From: a bacterium UBA6025
GTDB lineage: Bacteria; Patescibacteriota; Saccharimonadia; Saccharimonadales; Saccharimonadaceae
Reading direction: 5' to 3'
Assembly (NCBI GenBank): GCA_002429375.1
Contig: DIZP01000037.1
Span: 21,313 to 28,189, forward strand
DNA: 6,877 bases
Shown: piece by piece, positions 1-5,995 of the stretch
Position numbering within the stretch: the stretch's first letter is position 1
Layout: every line of letters begins with the position of its first letter
Program-made: the position numbers and the translations under genes
Notes under the pieces: generated by a model
Database searches by the model: none
Told to the model about the DNA's origin: nothing
What the model saw: only the letters and a program-made list of their open reading frames with translations

Positions 1-872
1 TGACAGAAAAACACTCGATTAAAGCAAGTCATGTCAGACGTGTGGTTAAATACCGTTTTATGCGCATTGCTCCACCTTGGCTGGTAAGTATTGCCTTGCT
101 AAGCCTTGCTTTGCCGATGTTCGCTGGTGCCGAAGCTTTTATTTCGCAAAGTTATTCGTCAGGCGATAAGCTCTCGTTGGGCTCGATTGTGGGCTTGCAG
201 ATCAACTCGACCGATCGAGTCGTGGCTGCCGCAACCAGCAACGTCGATAGCCTCCTAGGGGTGGTAATTAACGCCACCAATTCGCCGCTCTCACTCTATA
301 GTGGCCAAGACAATCAAGTCCAGGTGGCAACCAGCGGAACCCTGCAAGTACTGGTGTCGAGCATTAACGGGCCAATTTCCCGCGGTGATCACATCACGGC
401 CTCGCCCATCAGCGGCGTGGGCATGAAAGCGACGGGTAACGTGCGGATTGTCGGGATTGCTCAGGGTGACCTGGCGATAACGACTGGTAGCCAGCAGTCC
501 TACACCGACAAAGATGGTCATAAACAATCGGTCGCTCTGGGGGAGGTGCCTGTCTTGGTTAACGTCTCATATTATTTTAGGGAACCAGACAAAACGATAA
601 TTCCCTCAGCTCTGCAAAGCGTCGCCAATGCCCTGGCCGGTAAGCCAGTCAGTACTCTGCCGATTGTCATCAGCGCTGCAATTTTTCTGGTCACCCTCAT
701 CGTGGTCGCTAGTATCGCCTTTTCTATGATTCGGAGCAGTATCATATCAGTCGGGCGTAACCCGATGTCCCAATCGGCCGTTTATCGTGATGTCATCCAG
801 CTATCGGCGTTGGTCATAGGAATATTGGCCGTCTCCGTCATCGCAATGTATCTAGTACTGACAAGGTTATAA
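1..872 (+). CDS. Secreted-domain protein with C-terminal ATP synthase c-like membrane hairpin, occupying the c-subunit position; 5' end possibly outside window
   Basis: Residues are counted from the GTG at 42. The frame is open to the left edge, and bases 1-2 (tg) could complete an NTG start with the missing base; GTG 42 and ATG 60 are alternatives without a clear ribosome site. Residues 12-30 form a signal peptide with a likely cut after AGA (28-30). Residues 31-180 are beta-rich, with two Gly-Asp motifs (41-42, 115-116) and a stretch around 97-143 resembling tail-fibre domains found before S74-type chaperones. Two membrane helices follow (about 206-230 and 251-273), joined by a basic loop with GRNP at 238-241, like the RQP/RNP loop of F-type c subunits. 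Predicted topology (termini outside, loop inside) matches c. Neither helix has Asp or Glu; the residue aligning with E. coli c Asp61 is Ile259. It lies 4 bases before the b-like gene. The c relationship is inferred from loop, topology and position; its function is unknown. Confidence 0.8.
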   Translation, partial: TEKHSIKASHVRRVVKYRFMRIAPPWLVSIALLSLALPMFAGAEAFISQSYSSGDKLSLGSIVGLQINSTDRVVAAATSNVDSLLGVVINATNSPLSLYSGQDNQVQVATSGTLQVLVSSINGPISRGDHITASPISGVGMKATGNVRIVGIAQGDLAITTGSQQSYTDKDGHKQSVALGEVPVLVNVSYYFREPDKTIIPSALQSVANALAGKPVSTLPIVISAAIFLVTLIVVASIAFSMIRSSIISVGRNPMSQSAVYRDVIQLSALVIGILAVSVIAMYLVLTRL

Positions 873-876
873 AATT

Positions 877-1524
877 ATGAATGCTACCTTTTTACAACTA
901 TTCCTCCTCCTCAACGTCTTCCTTATCGGCGCACTGACAGCGACAGCAGTGCGACACGCCAGGGCTCATTTCAGGCCCGTTCCCGTTGAAGTCAAGAAAT
1001 CTCACCCCAACGACCAAAGCGCGCACCTCCCCGCTGCGGTCAAAGAGCAACTCCTTCAAGCTGCCCAAGTAAAATTCCAAGCGGTACTCGACCATTCGGC
1101 CGATGAGTTGCAGCATGATCTCAAAACCACTTCGGTTCAGATAAACAGGCACCTTGAAAAGCTCGGTGTCGCGATTGTCACCAGTGAAATGCAGCGTTAC
1201 CGCGCCCTTATCGACGAGTTGCGCAAACAGTCCGAAACGACTGCTGTCGGCGGCCAGTCAAAGCTCGCCGAGCATCAGGCCGAACTAAGCGCTCGGCTTG
1301 ACGAACGTCAGGTCGAACTTGAGGCCAAGCTGAGTGATGACATGACGGCCGAAAAACAACGCCTCACCCAGCAAGTCGACACCAAGCTGGCCGATGCGGT
1401 CGCCTCTTTCCTTATCGAAACCTTGCAACACAATGTCGACCTGGGGGCCCAAAGCGACTACCTGACAGCTATGCTTGAGGAACATAAGGCCGAGCTTACC
1501 AAAGGAATCATCGATGAAGCTTAG
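877..1524 (+). CDS. atpF: F-type ATPase b-like peripheral stalk subunit (divergent)
   Basis: This 215-residue protein has one N-terminal membrane helix (about 4-24), a basic stretch after it, and a long charged helix rich in Glu, Gln, Lys, Arg and Ala (about 55-175) with heptad-like spacing. That is the layout of the b subunit, which ties delta and the F1 head to the membrane as part of the stator. The C-terminal segment (168-215) is less repetitive and seems a separate helical module, containing NVDLGAQ at 186-192. The protein is longer than usual b (about 155-170 residues), and I see no clear b-family signature, so the call rests on layout and on its position just before delta. It starts at ATG 877, with a weak AAGG at 863-866, and its end overlaps delta by 11 bases. 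Confidence 0.75.
   Translation: MNATFLQLFLLLNVFLIGALTATAVRHARAHFRPVPVEVKKSHPNDQSAHLPAAVKEQLLQAAQVKFQAVLDHSADELQHDLKTTSVQINRHLEKLGVAIVTSEMQRYRALIDELRKQSETTAVGGQSKLAEHQAELSARLDERQVELEAKLSDDMTAEKQRLTQQVDTKLADAVASFLIETLQHNVDLGAQSDYLTAMLEEHKAELTKGIIDEA
1501..1506 (+). promoter_or_regulatory. Ribosome binding site deciding the delta start
   Basis: AAAGGA lies 7 bases before ATG 1514, inside the end of the b-like gene. It supports 1514 over the in-frame upstream ATG at 1475, which would give an unneeded 39-base longer overlap and has no comparable site. Confidence 0.6.
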
Positions 1525-1999
1525 CCTGCCCAACAGCGTAGCATCTGCGCAAGATTTGGCAGCCCTGCTGCTCGAAGTCCGAGACTATGCCCGCTGGGTC
1601 AGCCATGAATCAATCAAGAAGCGGGTCGACGTCGCCCATGGTTCACCAGCACCGATTCTGTCACCAGGCACCACCGAACTACTGCGAGCGTGGGAAACCA
1701 AGAAGCCGCTTGATAGGCAGTATCTCGATGAGCTGATTGAAGCATTAGAAAAATATAAAGCTACCGCTCGTTCTATTACCATTACCCTGTCGGCCCCACC
1801 GACGAGCGGCCTCAAGTCAACCCTAGTCGCCTGGTGCCGACAAAACCTGGCGCCGAACGTCTTGGTCACTTTCCAGTTTAACGCCACCCTGCTTGGCGGT
1901 ATGGTCGTGCACTATGGCAGCCGGGTCTTCGACTGGTCATTTAAGCGCCAATTACTGGCCAATCGCGCCAATTTTCCAGAGGTACTACGTCGTGTTTGA
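1514..1999 (+). CDS. atpH: F-type ATPase delta subunit (short form)
   Basis: Delta caps the F1 head and joins it to the b stalk. The C-terminal half (about 87-150) fits the family: a beta strand and ITLSAPP-like segment (89-96), then helix and strand, then LLGGMVVHYGSRVFDWS (126-142), corresponding to the usual LIGG-hydrophobic-Gly-x-x-hydrophobic-Asp-x-Ser pattern. The protein is 161 residues against about 175-180 for typical delta. The N-terminal region, normally a six-helix bundle of about 105 residues that binds the alpha N-termini, is shortened to about 85 here. Start ATG 1514 is chosen from its ribosome site. The stop (1997-1999) overlaps the alpha start. Confidence 0.88.
   Translation: MKLSLPNSVASAQDLAALLLEVRDYARWVSHESIKKRVDVAHGSPAPILSPGTTELLRAWETKKPLDRQYLDELIEALEKYKATARSITITLSAPPTSGLKSTLVAWCRQNLAPNVLVTFQFNATLLGGMVVHYGSRVFDWSFKRQLLANRANFPEVLRRV
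1978..1982 (+). promoter_or_regulatory. Ribosome binding site deciding the alpha GTG start
   Basis: AGAGG is 9 bases before GTG 1992, within the 3' end of delta. The alpha frame stays open upstream to an ATG at 1893, but that would bury 99 bases in delta and add residues unlike any alpha subunit. This site favours GTG 1992. Confidence 0.6.
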
Positions 2000-3488
2000 A
2001 AACCAAGCTTTTCAGCGTTTAGTCGAAGCCGACAACCTGACGGGCGAGGTTGTGGCCGTCAACAGCTTCATCGTGGAAGTCAAAGGACTGGAAGGCATCC
2101 GTCTGGGGTCTCAGGTGCTGTTCGAGGATGGTCAGCGCGGCTTGGTTCGCGAAGCCTATGGAGACAGAGTCATCTTGTTCAATATCGATTCCGAAAAAAT
2201 GGCCCCTGGAACGCTGGTTGTCTTGGAAAATGATGTTCTGAGCGTCCCCGTTGGCAAGAATTTGGTCGGTCGCGTCGTCTCGCCGATGGGGAAACCACTG
2301 GATGGCAAAGGCCCGCTGAAGACAACCGCCACATCAGGAATTTTCAACCCAGCCCCCGGCATTATGGCCCGTAGTATGCTCAACGAGCAGTTGGCCAGCG
2401 GCGTCGCGGCCGTCGATATGTTTTTTCCAGTCGTGCTCGGACAACGCATCGCCATCCTAGGTGACAGTAAATCTGGTAAGAGCACCTTTCTCAGCCAGTT
2501 AAGTGCCAACCAAGAAGGCACCGATCGAATTGTGGTGTACGTTTTGATTGGGAAGCGCAAGATTGATATCGAGATACTCTTAGCTGGCCTGCGTGAGTCT
2601 GGAGCCATGGACCATACAATCGTGGTACTGGCCGACATCTTTGACGCGCTAACGCAGTCTTATCTGGCACCGTATGCCGCCTGTGCGATGGCCGAACATT
2701 TATGGCACGACGGCCAAGATGTCATCGTTATTTATGACGACCTCAGTAGCCATGCCGAAGCCTACCGACAGCTCTCATTACTCCAGGAAGTCGACCCGGG
2801 TCGCGATTCGTATCCTGGTGACATGTTCTATGCTCACTCAAGCCTACTGGAGCGCGCCGGTAAATTACTAAAAAACGGCAAGACGCTTACTGCTCTGCCC
2901 GTCGTTTTAACACCAAACGATGATATCACCGCCTACCTCTCGACCAGTATCATGTCGATTACCGACGGCCAAATCATCTTTGACTTGGGGATTTTCCGCA
3001 AAGGTATCCGTCCGGCCGTCAACGCCGGTCTGTCAGTATCACGTGTTGGCGGCCAGGCTCAAACAAACCGCCAAAAACTCCTGTCGGGAACTCTGTTTAA
3101 GTTGCTGGCCAATTACAAACAGGCCGAAGAGTTCTCCCATTTTGGCTCGAGCCTATCGAAAGACGCCCGAATTGATCTGACCCTCGGCAAACAAATCTAC
3201 GCAGCCCTGCAGCAGCCGCCCGAAGAGCGTCATTCGCTTATCGAACAGCAGCTGGTGCTCGAAACCATTATCTTAGGGGGCGGCGAAAGAGAGGTTGACG
3301 CGACAGGTCTGAAAGAATCGGCCAAGAAAACGGCAAAACTAGTGAAACACGAAGATGACTTTGACCACCTGGAAGCCGAGTTACTCAAACACCATACCAT
3401 CAAACCAGCCGCGAGTGCCCCACTGCCGAACGCGGGTAACGAGCTGGCGGGCACACCGCCGAAAGAAGCCTCCAATGCGCCGCGCTAG
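1992..3488 (+). CDS. atpA: F-type ATPase alpha subunit
   Basis: This is the non-catalytic nucleotide-binding F1 subunit, 498 residues from GTG 1992. It has the N-terminal beta barrel (about 17-85), VPVGKNLVGRVVSPMGKPLDG (85-105), a P-loop GDSKSGKS (157-164), SGAMDHTIVV (203-212), QYLAPYA-like 223-229, VIYDDLS (246-252), PGRDSYPGD (269-277), SITDGQ (322-327) and IRPAVNAGLSVSRVGG (339-354). R351 matches the arginine finger that reaches the beta catalytic site. Differences from usual alpha: the P-loop is normally GDRQTGKT, so the conserved Arg and Gln are Ser and Lys here; about 10 residues of the N-terminal helix that contacts delta are missing; the C-terminus ends in a Pro/Ala-rich polar tail (about 470-498). 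It overlaps delta by 8 bases and gamma by 14. The identity is certain. Confidence 0.96.
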   Translation: MFENQAFQRLVEADNLTGEVVAVNSFIVEVKGLEGIRLGSQVLFEDGQRGLVREAYGDRVILFNIDSEKMAPGTLVVLENDVLSVPVGKNLVGRVVSPMGKPLDGKGPLKTTATSGIFNPAPGIMARSMLNEQLASGVAAVDMFFPVVLGQRIAILGDSKSGKSTFLSQLSANQEGTDRIVVYVLIGKRKIDIEILLAGLRESGAMDHTIVVLADIFDALTQSYLAPYAACAMAEHLWHDGQDVIVIYDDLSSHAEAYRQLSLLQEVDPGRDSYPGDMFYAHSSLLERAGKLLKNGKTLTALPVVLTPNDDITAYLSTSIMSITDGQIIFDLGIFRKGIRPAVNAGLSVSRVGGQAQTNRQKLLSGTLFKLLANYKQAEEFSHFGSSLSKDARIDLTLGKQIYAALQQPPEERHSLIEQQLVLETIILGGGEREVDATGLKESAKKTAKLVKHEDDFDHLEAELLKHHTIKPAASAPLPNAGNELAGTPPKEASNAPR

Positions 3489-4338
3489 TGCCATCGAGAA
3501 AGAAAGCGTTCAGATTACCACGGTCGGGGATCTGACTGGCGTTTTTGAAAGTATTGCCAGTACCCAAGTGGCCAAGGTGAAAAACAAAGTTGGGTTATCC
3601 AAAGAGTTCTTCCGTTTGCTCTGGTCTCGCTACTCATCAATCCGAATTGACCCAAGTGCCCAGATTATAAACCGCAAGCCCATTGACGGTCAGCTAGATA
3701 AAGTCTTCGTAATCATCTCGGCCGAGGCGGGACTGAGCGGCGACATTGACCAGCGCTTAATCGAGACGATGCTCCAAAACTATGATAAAGATACCACTGA
3801 CATCATCGTCCTCGGCACCCACGGAGCAACCCAACTCACCCAGCAAGGCATTCCCTTCAGTCGTTATTTCCAGGTACCGGAGAGCGACAAATATATCGAC
3901 GTCAGCCCCGTTATCGAAGCCATTATGCCCTACTCGAAAGTCGTCGTCTACTACGAAGAATATGTCTCGCTCGGCGTTCAGGAGATTAAGATTATCGACC
4001 TGATATCGAGCCTGCGCAACATGGGCCAGGAAGCCGATGACGACGACGTCATCACGGTGCAGGATACTATCTTTGAGCCGTCGCTTGATGAGATTGCCGA
4101 TCAGATGGAGATGACGATGATGACACTGGCCCTCAGCCAGACCATCTTGGAGTCGAGCCTTGCCCAAGCCGCCAGTCGATTTAATGCCATGGCGGTTGCC
4201 AAAAAACGAGCTCGTGAACTTCTGGCCGACTATCAGCTTGAGTTTCACCGAGCTAAACGCTCCGAGAGCGATCGTCGGCTACGCGAAGTCATGATCAGCC
4301 TAAAGAAAAAACGAAGTCATTCAGGAGTAAAGCGATGA
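3475..4338 (+). CDS. atpG: F-type ATPase gamma subunit (central shaft)
   Basis: Gamma is the shaft that turns inside the alpha-beta ring. This 287-residue protein has the N-terminal helix (about 7-50, with FESIASTQVAKVKN aligning to the usual MEMVAASKMRK region), a Rossmann-like middle with FVIISAEAGLSGDIDQ (78-93, normally LVVSTDRGLCGGLN), and the long C-terminal helix with SSLAQAASRFNAMAVAKKRA (227-246), the best-conserved gamma signature. The C-terminus runs several residues beyond most gammas and is very basic (about 276-287). Start ATG 3475 is chosen because translation further upstream runs through the alpha C-terminus in another frame and resembles nothing in gamma. Its own ribosome site is weak, so coupling to alpha is likely. 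Its end overlaps the beta start by ATGA. Confidence 0.94.
   Translation: MRRASAIEKESVQITTVGDLTGVFESIASTQVAKVKNKVGLSKEFFRLLWSRYSSIRIDPSAQIINRKPIDGQLDKVFVIISAEAGLSGDIDQRLIETMLQNYDKDTTDIIVLGTHGATQLTQQGIPFSRYFQVPESDKYIDVSPVIEAIMPYSKVVVYYEEYVSLGVQEIKIIDLISSLRNMGQEADDDDVITVQDTIFEPSLDEIADQMEMTMMTLALSQTILESSLAQAASRFNAMAVAKKRARELLADYQLEFHRAKRSESDRRLREVMISLKKKRSHSGVKR
4323..4327 (+). promoter_or_regulatory. Strong ribosome binding site for beta
   Basis: AGGAG lies 7 bases before ATG 4335 and is the best Shine-Dalgarno match in the operon. Beta also overlaps the gamma stop by ATGA, so it may gain both re-initiation and fresh initiation. Confidence 0.65.
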
Positions 4339-5711
4339 AAACCACCACAACCAGTCCAGGAGCAAAAGTCGGAACCATCCAGTCACTACGAGGACTGATG
4401 GTCGAAGTTCAAATAACTGGTGAGCAACCTGATATCAAGGAGTTGCTGATTGTCGAGGACCACCCCGAAGTATTTCTCGAGGTCAGCTTCTTTAAGGCCG
4501 CGACCGCCGTCTGTGTCAACCTAACCAACATCCAAGTACTTCGCTGCGGACAAACCATTTCACGGAGTCACACAAAGGTAACAGTGCCAGTAGGACCAAA
4601 GACTATGGGACGAGTCTTCAACGCTTTGGGTGAGCCGCTCGACGAAGGACCTGCCGTCAACGAGAACCGACGCGCCATCAGCGAACCGGCCGGTACCAAG
4701 AACTACCGTGGTAGCCAGAAGCTCGAACTACTCGAAACTGGCCTTAAGGTCATCGACTTCCTCACCCCCTTTGTCAAAGGCCGCAAAATTGGCATCGTCG
4801 GCGGTGCTGGCGTCGGCAAAACGGTCCTCACGATGGAAATGATCCATAACGTTACCCGCAGCGAAAAAAGTCTATCTATCTATTGCGGCGTCGGCGAACG
4901 TATTCGCGAGGGTAATGAACTCTACCAAACCCTGAAAGAAACCGACGTCCTCAAGAACACCGTCATGTTTTTCGGACAAATGGACTCCACGCCCGCCATT
5001 AGGTCGATGGTTGGCCCAGCCGCCGCCACCGCGGCCGAATACTTCCGCGACGAGGAAGGCCGCGACATCCTTTTCTTCGTCGACAATATTTATCGACATA
5101 TCCAGGCATTGACCGAGCTGTCCACCAACTTGGGTCTTATCCCTTCCGAAGGTGGCTATTCACCGCTGATATTTTCTGAATTGCGTCGGCTTGAGGATCG
5201 TTTAAGCTCGACCGAAAAAGGTTCGATTACTTCCGTGCAAGCTGTCTATATCCCGGCAGACGATTTATCCGATCCGGCCGTGCAAGCGATTTCGCAGCAA
5301 ATGGATTCGGTGCTAGTATTGTCGCGTTCGATTGCCGAAAGTGGCATTCGTCCGGCCGTCGACCTGCTCAAAACCACCTCGTCGTTGCTGACGCCACAAA
5401 TCGTGGGCGAGCGCCACTACCAGCTGGCTGGCAAAGTACAGGCCATCATGCAGAAATACGACTCGCTCAAAAACATCATCGCGATTGTGGGCGAAAACGA
5501 ACTATCACCGGCCGACCGCAAAGATTACCAAAACGCTATCAAGCTTGTTCAGTTCTTCTCTCAGGATTTTGCCGTAGCCGAACACCTATCCGGCAAGCCT
5601 GGACAGTACTTTACCCTCGAACAAACGCTGGTAGGAATTGAGGAAATTCTGAACGGGAAACCAGTGGCTGAGCAATCCGCCGATACTTCCCAGGCTACCA
5701 AAAAATCATGA
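4335..5711 (+). CDS. atpD: F-type ATPase beta subunit (catalytic, divergent)
   Basis: This is the catalytic F1 subunit, 458 residues. Hydrolysis residues are present: P-loop GGAGVGKT (156-163), GVGERIREGNE (185-195) with the catalytic Glu188 and Arg189, VDNIYR (249-254), SITSVQAVYIPADDLSDP (297-314). LETGLKVIDFLTPFVKG (133-149) is typical beta. Departures from the family: the adenine-stacking Tyr (E. coli Tyr331, usually GIYPAVDPLDSTSR) is Arg339 in GIRPAVDLLKTTSS; the DELSEED lever is NELSPAD (388-394); and after GIEEILNGK (434-442) the normal C-terminal part with the LPEQAFYMVG-like motif is missing, replaced by a short polar tail. ATP hydrolysis looks feasible, but nucleotide contacts and coupling to gamma may differ from a true ATP synthase. 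It is joined by ATGA overlaps to gamma and epsilon. Confidence 0.96.
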   Translation: MKTTTTSPGAKVGTIQSLRGLMVEVQITGEQPDIKELLIVEDHPEVFLEVSFFKAATAVCVNLTNIQVLRCGQTISRSHTKVTVPVGPKTMGRVFNALGEPLDEGPAVNENRRAISEPAGTKNYRGSQKLELLETGLKVIDFLTPFVKGRKIGIVGGAGVGKTVLTMEMIHNVTRSEKSLSIYCGVGERIREGNELYQTLKETDVLKNTVMFFGQMDSTPAIRSMVGPAAATAAEYFRDEEGRDILFFVDNIYRHIQALTELSTNLGLIPSEGGYSPLIFSELRRLEDRLSSTEKGSITSVQAVYIPADDLSDPAVQAISQQMDSVLVLSRSIAESGIRPAVDLLKTTSSLLTPQIVGERHYQLAGKVQAIMQKYDSLKNIIAIVGENELSPADRKDYQNAIKLVQFFSQDFAVAEHLSGKPGQYFTLEQTLVGIEEILNGKPVAEQSADTSQATKKS

Positions 5712-5974
5712 GCCACCCGCCGATTGACGCACCAGAATTATCCGTTATCGCTCGTTCACCGTTTCATGTCTACTTCGAAGGACCAGCTCAGACCGTCACT
5801 GCCAGCAACAAAGTCGGCCAGTTTGATATCCTCGCGGGGCACGCTGATTTCTTTTCCATGCTGACCCCAGGAGAAGTCGTCATAGAGACACCGTCCGAAC
5901 CGATAACTTTTACTATCAGCAACGGGATTATCACTGTCCGCGACAATGAAGTGATGTTATTTGTGAACATGTAG
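5708..5974 (+). CDS. atpC: F-type ATPase epsilon subunit, beta-sandwich domain only
   Basis: Epsilon binds the foot of gamma and touches the c ring. This 88-residue protein has only the N-terminal beta-sandwich. VGQFDILAGHADFFSMLTPGEV (36-57) matches the family pattern G-x-hydrophobic-x-I-hydrophobic-x-GH-x-x-x-hydrophobic-x-x-hydrophobic-x-PG, and FTISNGIITVRDNEVMLFV fits the last strands. Typical epsilon is about 130-140 residues; the C-terminal helical hairpin that can inhibit ATP hydrolysis is absent, not frameshifted, since the frame ends in a clean TAG at 5972-5974 with another gene converging 21 bases later. ATG 5708 overlaps the beta stop by ATGA. Confidence 0.9.
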   Translation: MSHPPIDAPELSVIARSPFHVYFEGPAQTVTASNKVGQFDILAGHADFFSMLTPGEVVIETPSEPITFTISNGIITVRDNEVMLFVNM

Positions 5975-5995
5975 CTACGTAGACGACGGTGCGAT

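Noticed and set aside
1..872. Calling the first gene simply atpE (c subunit)
   Set aside because: It is over three times the length of c, has a signal peptide and a large extracellular domain, and lacks the ion-binding acid; only hairpin, loop and position are c-like.
1893..1991. Upstream extension of alpha to ATG 1893
   Set aside because: It overlaps the conserved delta C-terminus in another frame, encodes residues unlike alpha, and lacks a ribosome site; GTG 1992 has AGAGG at good spacing.
2156..2638. 160-codon minus-strand frame inside alpha, and similar antisense frames at 3757-4248 and 1585-1887
   Set aside because: They lie opposite strongly conserved F1 or operon genes and their translations show no domain features; they are coding shadows.
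3355..3474. Upstream extension of gamma to ATG 3355
   Set aside because: It would overlap alpha by over 130 bases; the encoded residues look like an out-of-frame shadow of the alpha tail, and gamma homology begins after 3475.
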